Source: Butyrivibrio sp. INlla18
GTDB lineage: Bacteria; Bacillota; Clostridia; Lachnospirales; Lachnospiraceae
Length of the DNA stretch: 64,000 nucleotides
Assembly: GCF_900103635.1 (NCBI RefSeq)
Contig: NZ_FMXK01000008.1
Coordinates: 176,159-240,158, forward strand
Direction: 5' to 3'
The first letter of the stretch is position 1; the number at the start of each line of letters is the position of its first letter. The notes under the pieces are model-generated. The model was not told where the DNA came from, ran no database searches, and was given only the letters and a program-made list of their open reading frames with translations. The translations under genes and the position numbers were made by a program. Below are positions 1-7,247 of the stretch, piece by piece.

Positions 1-820
1 TATCGAGAGCGTAGTTAGTAAGCTTCTTGCAGCTTCTGGCAATGATGTAGAGAAGACTGAGCACGGAATTATCTTCATCGATGAGATAGACAAGATTGCC
101 AAGAAAAAGAATACTACATCAAGAGATGTTAGCGGCGAATCAGTTCAGCAGGGAATGCTCAAGCTTCTCGAAGGATCAAATGTTGAAGTTCCAGTTGGAG
201 CAGGCAGCAAGAATGCCATGGTTCCTCTTACAACTGTTAATACTAGAAATATTCTTTTCATCTGCGGTGGTGCCTTCCCAGATCTTGAGGAAATCATTAC
301 CCAGAGGTTAAATAAGAAGACATCAATCGGATTTGATGCAGATCTTAAGGACAAATATGAAGATGATCCAAATCTTCTTTCAAATGTCACAGTGGAAGAC
401 CTCAAGAAATTCGGTATGATTCCTGAGTTCCTCGGAAGACTTCCTATTATCTGTACTCTTCAGGCTCTTGATAAAGAGATGCTGATACAGATATTAAAAG
501 AGCCAAAGAATGCGATCCTTAAGCAGTATCAAAAGCTTCTTGCACTTGATGAAGTAGATCTACGTTTTGATGATTCAGCCCTAGAAGCTATTGCTGAGAA
601 GGCTCTTGAAAAAGACACAGGAGCAAGAGCTCTTCGTGCCATAATAGAAGATTTCATGCTGGATATCATGTATGAGATTCCTAAGGATGAAAATATCGGA
701 AGAGTAACTATTACTCGTGACTATATTGAAAAGAAAGCAAGTCCTTTGATCGAGATCAGAGGAGAGAGCTTCCAACCTAGAATACCTCAGTTTAATACTG
801 AAGCAGCAAAACAGGTTTAA
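1..820 (+). CDS. clpX: ClpX, ATPase subunit of the Clp protease (5' end outside window)
   Basis: AAA+ unfoldase that feeds tagged proteins to the ClpP peptidase in the cytosol. The reading frame is open from base 2, so the start and the N-terminal zinc-binding and Walker A parts lie outside the window. Visible landmarks are the Walker B segment IIFIDEIDK, then DVSGESVQQGMLKLLEG, the arginine-finger region EFLGRLPII, and the sensor-2 segment TGARALRAIIEDFMLDIMYE near the C-terminus. All are typical of ClpX. The gene ends at a hairpin shared with the converging carbamate kinase gene. Confidence 0.96.
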   Translation, partial: IESVVSKLLAASGNDVEKTEHGIIFIDEIDKIAKKKNTTSRDVSGESVQQGMLKLLEGSNVEVPVGAGSKNAMVPLTTVNTRNILFICGGAFPDLEEIITQRLNKKTSIGFDADLKDKYEDDPNLLSNVTVEDLKKFGMIPEFLGRLPIICTLQALDKEMLIQILKEPKNAILKQYQKLLALDEVDLRFDDSALEAIAEKALEKDTGARALRAIIEDFMLDIMYEIPKDENIGRVTITRDYIEKKASPLIEIRGESFQPRIPQFNTEAAKQV

Positions 821-830
821 AGACATAATT

Positions 831-858
831 AAAGCCTCACGCAGATGCGTGAGGCTTT
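831..858. terminator. Bidirectional hairpin terminator between clpX and carbamate kinase
   Basis: The arms AAAGCCTCACGC and GCGTGAGGCTTT are perfectly complementary around the four-base loop AGAT. The T and A tracts let it work for both converging genes. Confidence 0.9.
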
Positions 859-872
859 ATATATGAAAGAAA

Positions 873-1811
873 TTATTCAAAAGTGATGAAAGTACCAGCT
901 TTGCCCTTAAGAGCTGCATCAACAGAATCAAGTGATGTGATGAGAACTGATCCTTCGTGATTAGCTTCAAGGAATTCGATAGCAGCTTCAATCTTAGGAA
1001 GCATGTCTACCTCTCCAAACTCGCCAGCCTCGATATACTTCTTAGCATCAGCTACGTTCATCTTGAGGATTGGCTCCTGATCTTCCTTCTGGAAGTTCTT
1101 GTAAACGTAAGGAACTGAAGTTAAGATGATGAGTCTATCTACTTTGAGGTCCGCTGCAAGCTTACCGGCAATAGCATCTTTTTCGATTACGGCAGAAGCA
1201 CCCTTAAGAGTGTGTCCCTGCTGAATAACTGGGATTCCGCCACCGCCACAAGCGACAACTTCCTGACCAGCATCTACAAGAGTTCTGATAGCGTCGATCT
1301 CGACGATCTCGATTGGCTTAGGAGCTGCAATGATTCTCTTGTATCCGTTTCCAGGAATCTCTTTTACGAAGTTACCTTTTTTAACCTCGTTATCAGCGTC
1401 TTCCTTGGACATGTTACGTCCGATCTCCTTGGTAGGAGCGTAGAAGGCTTCATCATAAGGATCAACAGTAACCTGTGTGAGGATAGTGCTGACCGGCTTG
1501 TAGATTCCGCGCTTTGTGAGCTCTGTTCTAAGTGAGTTCTGAATATCATAGCCAACATAGCCTTGGCTCATGGCACTGCAGACACACATAGGAGCTGAAG
1601 TGTAATCTATATACATTCTGTGAAGTTCGGTCATAGCTTTATGGATCATGCTGACCTGTGGACCATTACTGTGAGTGATGACCAGCTGATAGCCGGCCTC
1701 AACGAGATCTGCAAGAGCTTTACCAGTGAGCTGTGTGGCAGCTCTCTGTTCCATGGTGTTGACACCAAGAGCTTCGTGACCTAGAGAAACAACTGCTTTG
1801 ATATTTTCCAT
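873..1811 (-). CDS. arcC: Carbamate kinase
   Basis: Amino-acid kinase fold enzyme that makes ATP from carbamoyl phosphate and ADP. Its 312 residues match the family length. Typical segments are THSNGPQV, the glycine-rich VACGGGGIPV, and AVIEKDAIAGKLAADL followed by LIILTSVPYVYKNF. The N-terminal motif reads VVSLGHEALG rather than the more common ALGGNAL, a variant I recall in clostridial carbamate kinases. No arginine deiminase gene is adjacent. An ornithine carbamoyltransferase lies about 20 kb away and appears biosynthetic from its promoter. The arcC symbol is by family only; the physiological direction is not shown by the sequence. Confidence 0.88.
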   Translation of the reverse strand: MENIKAVVSLGHEALGVNTMEQRAATQLTGKALADLVEAGYQLVITHSNGPQVSMIHKAMTELHRMYIDYTSAPMCVCSAMSQGYVGYDIQNSLRTELTKRGIYKPVSTILTQVTVDPYDEAFYAPTKEIGRNMSKEDADNEVKKGNFVKEIPGNGYKRIIAAPKPIEIVEIDAIRTLVDAGQEVVACGGGGIPVIQQGHTLKGASAVIEKDAIAGKLAADLKVDRLIILTSVPYVYKNFQKEDQEPILKMNVADAKKYIEAGEFGEVDMLPKIEAAIEFLEANHEGSVLITSLDSVDAALKGKAGTFITFE

Positions 1812-1983
1812 TTTGTCCTCGTTCCTGCACTACATCTGTGCTAGTAAGATACGACTATTGTACAATAATTGCTCTATTTTTGGAAGTTTCCACCTAAAAA
1901 TATACTTGATATTTTATCAGAATGTAGTAGACTATCTCAGTACCAAAAAACATGTTCGATATTGTGAAAGAATGGTTTTAAAC

Positions 1984-3354
1984 ATGCAAAAAAGTAGTAA
2001 TGTAAAAGACTTAACTGTAGGAAATCCAATGTCTCTTATCCTTGGATTTGCGCTTTCTCTTTTGTGGGGAATGCTCTTCCAGCAGTTGTACAACATCATA
2101 GATACAGCCATTGTTTCCTGGTTCCTTGGTAAAGAGGCTTATTCAGGAATGGGCTCAACAGGATCCATCAACTTCCTTATCATGGGATTTTGTATGGGTG
2201 TATGTAATGGATTTGCGATTCCTGTAGCTCAGAGATTTGGAGCCAAAGACTATAAGAGCATGCGTAAGTTCGTAACACACTCCATCATCCTCAGTGCTAT
2301 ATTCGCTGTAGTGATGACAGTTCTTGTCAGTGTTTTCTGCAGACAGATCCTTACTGCTATGAAGACACCTGAGTCAGTTTTTGAATATGCATACATTTAT
2401 ATATTAGTAATATTCCTTGGAATTCCAGTTACATATATGTATAACCTTTTATCTGGAATCATCAGAGCTCTTGGAGATAGCAAGCACCCTGTTCAGTACC
2501 TGATCATTGGATCAGTTGTTAATATCGTTCTGGATATCGTGTTTATTGTTCCTTTCCACTGGGGAATCTTTGGAGCAGCCTTTGCTACAGTAATTTCTCA
2601 GGGCATTTCTGGAGCCCTTTGTCTTATCTATATTATTAGAAAGATTGACATCCTTCATTTGCAGAAGGAAGACTGGGAGCTTGATAGACATCACTTTGTG
2701 ATTCTCCTCAATATGGGCGTTCCAATGGGGCTTCAGTATTCCATCACAGCCATCGGAAGCGTAATCCTTCAGATTGCCATCAACTCCCTTGGAGAAGATG
2801 CTATCGCCGCTGTTACAACAGCCAGCAAGGTTGCGATGTTCTTCTGCATTCCATTTGATGCTCTTGGATCAACAATGGCAACTTATGGCGGACAGAACGT
2901 TGGTGCCAAGAAACTGGAGCACCTTCAGGATGGCCTCATTGCTGCCTGTAAGATTGGATGTGGCTATGCAATCTTAGCCTTTGTAGTCCTTGCACTTTTT
3001 GGAAGACAGTTCTCAATGATATTTCTGGAGGCAGGAGATGTGGCATGTCTAGACAACGCCCACCTGTTCCTCTTTTACAATAGCTTATTCTACGTACCAC
3101 TTGCACTTGTAAATATTGTCAGATTCCTTATCCAAGGGATGGGCTTTTCAATGTTTGCAGTACTTGCCGGAGTAATGGAAATGATCGGACGAGGCGCAGT
3201 AGCCCTTCTCTTTGTTCCTAAATTCGGCTTCATAGCAATCTGCCTTGCAAGTCCAGCAGCCTGGATCCTTGCAGACGCATTCCTGATACCAGCCTTCATC
3301 ATGGTTCGTAACAGACTTAGACGAATCTTCCAAGGTCAGGTAGAAGTATATTGA
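1984..3354 (+). CDS. MATE-family multidrug/cation antiporter
   Basis: Twelve-helix exporter that couples drug or metabolite efflux to Na+ or H+ entry at the cytoplasmic membrane. It is 456 residues from the chosen ATG at 1984. A longer frame runs upstream, but it adds a non-family hydrophobic stretch overlapping the region before the divergent arcC, and the GTGAAAG ribosome site lies near 1964-1970. An alternative ATG is at 1972. The opening VKDLTVGNPMSLILGFALSLLWGMLFQQLYNIID and the repeated 'LGDS' loop (IIRALGDSKHPVQYL) are typical MATE features. It reads divergently from carbamate kinase. The substrate cannot be told from sequence. Confidence 0.9.
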   Translation: MQKSSNVKDLTVGNPMSLILGFALSLLWGMLFQQLYNIIDTAIVSWFLGKEAYSGMGSTGSINFLIMGFCMGVCNGFAIPVAQRFGAKDYKSMRKFVTHSIILSAIFAVVMTVLVSVFCRQILTAMKTPESVFEYAYIYILVIFLGIPVTYMYNLLSGIIRALGDSKHPVQYLIIGSVVNIVLDIVFIVPFHWGIFGAAFATVISQGISGALCLIYIIRKIDILHLQKEDWELDRHHFVILLNMGVPMGLQYSITAIGSVILQIAINSLGEDAIAAVTTASKVAMFFCIPFDALGSTMATYGGQNVGAKKLEHLQDGLIAACKIGCGYAILAFVVLALFGRQFSMIFLEAGDVACLDNAHLFLFYNSLFYVPLALVNIVRFLIQGMGFSMFAVLAGVMEMIGRGAVALLFVPKFGFIAICLASPAAWILADAFLIPAFIMVRNRLRRIFQGQVEVY

Positions 3355-3367
3355 TCGGAAAAAAATT

Positions 3368-3409
3368 AAACCTCCGAGTGAGCCATTAGCAGGCTCTCGG
3401 AGGTTTTTG
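3368..3409. terminator. Bidirectional hairpin terminator (MATE / GH2)
   Basis: AACCTCCGAG at 3369-3378 pairs with CTCGGAGGTT at 3396-3405, followed by a T run. It serves the converging MATE and glycosidase genes. Confidence 0.88.
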
Positions 3410-3410
3410 G

Positions 3411-5336
3411 TTACTGTTTTTTAAACCTTGTTAGAAGATGTGGATCAAGGTCTGGGTTGATCTTGGTGATTTTGCGGTCGTAGGTGATGAGGCCGTTTAC
3501 TTCTTCTTCTACGTCGCTGAGCTGGGTGTAGACTACACCGGCTAGGCCCTTTGAAACAAGAGGCATGACGCTTGAGTTCATGATGTTATAGTAGGCGACA
3601 CCTAGGTCATCTAGAGTGTCGTATTTTTTGTATCCAAAAACGCGGTCTACACTGGAGTGGCCATCTATGTGGCAGGTGAGTCCACCAAATTCCGAGATGA
3701 CAAAAGCTCTGTGGTTAGGATCATCTTCCACGGTAAGTGGACGGAAGTAGTTGTGTACACTTCTAAAGTCGCCGCTTCCTTCATCAAACCATCCGCTGGC
3801 CTGATCGATAGGTCTGGTGTCATCAAGGTCTTTTGCCATGATCGTGGCACCAGCTGCGTTGAACTGTCCCCAGCCTTCGTTGAACAGAACCCAGGTGCCG
3901 ATACTAGGCACGTTGTAGAGATAGCTGATGGTGTTCTGCATCTCCTGAAGCCATTCTCTGCGTCCATCTGCTGAATGCCTTGAAAATGCCTTGTAATAAG
4001 CAGGACCATCTGACATTCGCCCAAACACCTTTGGGAAAAGAGTTGGAAGGTATGAAACTACAGGCTTAGCATAGGATGAACCTCCGCTTACCATGTCCTG
4101 CCATACTATCATTCCAAGTCTATCGCAGTGATAGTACCAGCGAGCAGATTCAATCTTGATGTGCTTGCGCAGCATATTGAAGTGAAGTCTCTTCATCTCC
4201 TTAATGTCAAAGATAAGAGCTTCATCTGAAGGCGCTGTATAAAGACCATCTGGCCAATAGCCCTGGTCCAAAACTCCCATGAGGAAGTAAGGCTTATGAT
4301 TTAAGCAAAAACGTCTAATGCCCTTCTCGTCATCCTCTACAGTAAATGAGCGCATTGCAAAGTATGAACTAACATGATCATCTGCGGTAGAGATCTGGAT
4401 TGGATAAAGATAAGGATCTTCTGGGCTCCACAGATGAGGGTCATCGATCTCAAACTTAAAGTTATAGTAAGATGCTGGTCCCTGTGAGTGATCTATACTT
4501 GCGCTAGGATAAGTATCTGATGAGTAGGAGAAGTCTCCGATAAAGAAATTATCTAAAGCATCATGTGATGCTGGAGACTTAACAAGCTCGTGACCTGGAA
4601 TCTTAACAGTAACCTGACTTGGAAGATTTGTTGAAACTTCAATAGATACTGTCTTTAGGTCTTTTTCTGGTCTGATGCGGAGCTCCCTGATGTATGTAGC
4701 TGGAACTTCCTCCATCCATACTGCCTGCCAGATGCCGCTCTGAGCGGTGTAATACATTCCACCTCTCTTGAGGGTCTGTTTGCCTCTGCTGTGATATGAA
4801 GAATCACTGGTGTCGCGAACCTTTACAACAAGAGTGTTGTTTTCAAAGGTCATGTTATCTGGTGTGTGATTGAGATAATCAGTGATATCCAGAGTAAATG
4901 GAAGATAGCCACCGCCGTGGTATCCTACGTGATCTTCGTTTATGTATATGTCTGCAAACTGATCCACTGCTCCAAAGTGAAGGAGGATCCTTGAGTTTGG
5001 AGATTTTTTTGCTATCGTTGGGAGAGCTTTTTTGTACCAAAGAAGCTGATCTGGCTCAAGACGTCTTTCTACGCCTGAGAGCATTGACTCAGGAGAAAAA
5101 GGCACAAGTATTATACCCTCAAACTCTGATGGAATCTCCTCCACTGAGTCGGGGGTAAAAGAATAATCCCAGTAGCCATTGAGATTGATATAGCTATCTC
5201 TTACAAACTGAGGTCTAGGATACTCCTTTAAAAGATTATCTGGATCGATTTTTTCACCCCAAGGGGTGTAAAGGCGATTAAGGACATCGTCTTCGTGCGG
5301 CTTATCGATTGCTTTGATTGCATCAATTAAGTCCAT
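3411..5336 (-). CDS. Glycoside hydrolase family 2 (beta-galactosidase/beta-glucuronidase-like)
   Basis: Probably hydrolyses terminal beta-linked sugars from oligosaccharides. The 641 residues follow the GH2 order: an N-terminal jelly-roll sugar-binding domain (YINLNGYWDYSF and later LLHFGAVDQFADIYINEDHVGYHGG), an immunoglobulin-like middle domain, and a TIM barrel. The predicted acid/base is the glutamate in LFNEGWGQF, around residue 484. The nucleophile is likely the glutamate in VISEFGG, around residue 548. There is no signal peptide, so it acts in the cytosol on imported sugars. It is shorter than LacZ and lacks C-terminal beta-sandwich domains. The substrate is not predictable from this alone. 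Confidence 0.9.
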   Translation of the reverse strand: MDLIDAIKAIDKPHEDDVLNRLYTPWGEKIDPDNLLKEYPRPQFVRDSYINLNGYWDYSFTPDSVEEIPSEFEGIILVPFSPESMLSGVERRLEPDQLLWYKKALPTIAKKSPNSRILLHFGAVDQFADIYINEDHVGYHGGGYLPFTLDITDYLNHTPDNMTFENNTLVVKVRDTSDSSYHSRGKQTLKRGGMYYTAQSGIWQAVWMEEVPATYIRELRIRPEKDLKTVSIEVSTNLPSQVTVKIPGHELVKSPASHDALDNFFIGDFSYSSDTYPSASIDHSQGPASYYNFKFEIDDPHLWSPEDPYLYPIQISTADDHVSSYFAMRSFTVEDDEKGIRRFCLNHKPYFLMGVLDQGYWPDGLYTAPSDEALIFDIKEMKRLHFNMLRKHIKIESARWYYHCDRLGMIVWQDMVSGGSSYAKPVVSYLPTLFPKVFGRMSDGPAYYKAFSRHSADGRREWLQEMQNTISYLYNVPSIGTWVLFNEGWGQFNAAGATIMAKDLDDTRPIDQASGWFDEGSGDFRSVHNYFRPLTVEDDPNHRAFVISEFGGLTCHIDGHSSVDRVFGYKKYDTLDDLGVAYYNIMNSSVMPLVSKGLAGVVYTQLSDVEEEVNGLITYDRKITKINPDLDPHLLTRFKKQ

Positions 5337-5351
5337 AGCTTACCATCCTTT

Positions 5352-6080
5352 TTATTCTGATTTCTTGGCCTTTTGCATTATAAGATCCTGATAAAAAGCG
5401 GCGAGAGTGCCGTTTCTATAAACGTTTATCCAAAGAAGTGGAATTCCAAGTGTAAGGATTCCTAAGAGAAACAAAGGAACAAATGTAAGATTAAGTACTA
5501 GAAGCCTTAATCTGTGGCCATTCATGATCCTGCGACTGGTTAAGAGCAGCTCTTTGGCTGATCTGTCTGGGAAATCATGAAGAAGATAAAACGCCTGTGA
5601 ATAGGTGATTCTAATATAAATATTAACAACTAGTTCAACCAAAACGGCTATGAGACCGAGCATTATAAGATCTGAAGATGGACTACTAGACTGTCTTAAG
5701 AGATATACAAGATATGAAGCTGGAAGACCAACAACAAAATCAATGATCACAAAAAATGCCTGAATGATAACTGCTTTTTCAGGGTTCTTTTTGAAACCAA
5801 AGAAAAGATCGCTTATTGAAACTGTCTGTGAATAAACGAGATTCATATAGAGGTATGTCTTGCCGGAAACAAGGATACCTATGAGAATATAGATAATGAG
5901 AACTATGAGTTCATTGATGATGAGCTGGACTACGCCGTTTGCTGTAACGGTAGCGATAGCACTAACGATAAAGATAATTACGGCATAGAGAATATCTGCA
6001 CCTATCAGGGTGCCATACTTATCAAGGGCCTGTTCCCTGACGGAGGCCTTAAGTTCTGATGTTGATTTAAGATTAGTCAT
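5352..6080 (-). CDS. Integral membrane protein, DUF975-like
   Basis: 242 residues with about five or six hydrophobic helices. The opening STSELKASVREQALDKYGTLIGADILYAVIIFIV and the ending LLWINVYRNGTLAAFYQDLI resemble the DUF975 family, whose role is unknown to me. It lies 15 bp downstream of the glycosidase start on the same strand, so the two could be cotranscribed, this gene first. Function not assigned. Confidence 0.7.
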   Translation of the reverse strand: MTNLKSTSELKASVREQALDKYGTLIGADILYAVIIFIVSAIATVTANGVVQLIINELIVLIIYILIGILVSGKTYLYMNLVYSQTVSISDLFFGFKKNPEKAVIIQAFFVIIDFVVGLPASYLVYLLRQSSSPSSDLIMLGLIAVLVELVVNIYIRITYSQAFYLLHDFPDRSAKELLLTSRRIMNGHRLRLLVLNLTFVPLFLLGILTLGIPLLWINVYRNGTLAAFYQDLIMQKAKKSE

Positions 6081-6105
6081 TAAAAAGTTACACTCCCCAA
6101 CATCC

Positions 6106-6600
6106 TCACACAGCCAGGTCTACATTGTTTCCCAGAAGTCCTTGTTTGTCCATGGACTTTCTTGCTTGCTGGTAAGGGTTTTCTTCGTTTGAATATTTTA
6201 TCTTGGTTGCGGTTACTCCTCCGCTCACATAAGTACGTCCGCATTCTGGACATACAGCGGTCTTGAGAGATACTGATGCCTGCAATACCTTGCCGTTATG
6301 CTGGGCGGCATCTTTGTAGGCATTACTAACATGCTCAGCCTCATGACCTCTGACTCTTGCTGCTGCGGCCTGAGGGCTGATGTGCTGGGCGCTCTTAAAA
6401 GAAACCATCTCATCAGAACCGTCTTGATACTTGCGGTTCTTGCAGGTTTCACATTCCGCTGGAGATGAGAGCTTGCCTGGAGCTCTCTGGGTTGATTCAT
6501 TTGGATTGAGGATTGGTTTACTGTCTGTAGCAGCCGCTGGGCTGTATGCCCCTGCTGAATATGCACCATATCCGCTATTAACAGCACCGATAATACTCAT
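6106..6600 (-). CDS. Putative HExxH metalloprotease-like protein (SprA-related type)
   Basis: 164 residues from the ATG at 6600, chosen because GAGGTG sits just upstream. An ATG 18 bases earlier lacks a good site. The protein has a low-complexity Gly/Ser/Ala/Tyr N-terminus, a cysteine pair CETCKNRKYQDGSDEMVSFK, the segment RVRGHEAEHVSNA containing HEAEH, and a second cysteine pair CPECGRTYVSGG. Together these resemble the SprA-related putative metalloprotease family, from memory. Zinc binding is likely. Protease activity is inference. Its substrate is unknown. Confidence 0.6.
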   Translation of the reverse strand: MSIIGAVNSGYGAYSAGAYSPAAATDSKPILNPNESTQRAPGKLSSPAECETCKNRKYQDGSDEMVSFKSAQHISPQAAAARVRGHEAEHVSNAYKDAAQHNGKVLQASVSLKTAVCPECGRTYVSGGVTATKIKYSNEENPYQQARKSMDKQGLLGNNVDLAV

Positions 6601-6627
6601 AGGCACCTCTTTTCCCATGCTGATAGG

Positions 6628-7041
6628 TTACTGATCTGTGGTAACTCCCAGTTCCTTTAGCATGTCGTCAAAGCTCTCGCCATTCATCTGCTCTGACATC
6701 TGATTTAACTGCTCTCTGTAGGTAGGATCAGTTAAAACATGATAAAAACTTGATATTAAAACAAAGTAACCAACAACGATACCGATCGTTCCATAAATGA
6801 TGCCCTTTTTGGCCTGTGGCAGGAGCTTTGGCTGAGAGCCTCTTGATAAAAGAGCCAGCACAACAGCGATACCGCCTAGGATAATGCCAATGTTCATAAA
6901 GAAACAAAATGGAACAGAAATAAGTCCTGTCACCATGGCAACTGTGGCCAGATTTACATGTCTGTCAAGCTCGTTGTGAGTCTTGTTGTAGTTGTAATTG
7001 TTGTAGTAGTACTTGTCGTCCCCGTTTTCGCTTCCGTTCAT
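6628..7041 (-). CDS. Small membrane protein, DUF4190-like
   Basis: 137 residues with a hydrophilic Asn/Tyr-rich N-terminus, two or three hydrophobic helices (ATVAMVTGLISVPFCFFMNIGIILGGIAVVLALLS and GIIYGTIGIVVGYFVLISSFYHVL), and a soluble C-terminal tail. The paired helices with an intervening SRGSQP loop resemble DUF4190 proteins. It is the first of three small same-strand genes at 5.3-7.0 kb. No function can be assigned. Confidence 0.6.
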   Translation of the reverse strand: MNGSENGDDKYYYNNYNYNKTHNELDRHVNLATVAMVTGLISVPFCFFMNIGIILGGIAVVLALLSRGSQPKLLPQAKKGIIYGTIGIVVGYFVLISSFYHVLTDPTYREQLNQMSEQMNGESFDDMLKELGVTTDQ

Positions 7042-7145
7042 GGTACTCCTCGTAGTTCAATTAATTGTGCGCATAATACGACACCTATATCATAAATATA
7101 CAATAAAACAGCTGTTTTTACAATGTTTCCAGCACTTCTAGAGGC

Positions 7146-7175
7146 TTGAAAACGGTGGGAATTCACTGCTATAAT
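7146..7175 (+). promoter_or_regulatory. Promoter for tex
   Basis: TTGAAA at 7146-7151, an 18-bp spacer and TATAAT at 7170-7175, about 70 bp before the tex start. Confidence 0.6.
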
Positions 7176-7247
7176 AGTGGAGTGTGTGGATTTATAAAAA
7201 ATTCACGAAAAATTAACTTCAAGTTAAACCCATAATGTGAGGAAAGT

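Noticed and set aside
1798..1983. Longer 518-residue frame for the first MATE protein
   Set aside because: The extra 62 residues overlap the promoter region shared with carbamate kinase and do not fit the family; a ribosome site supports a later start.
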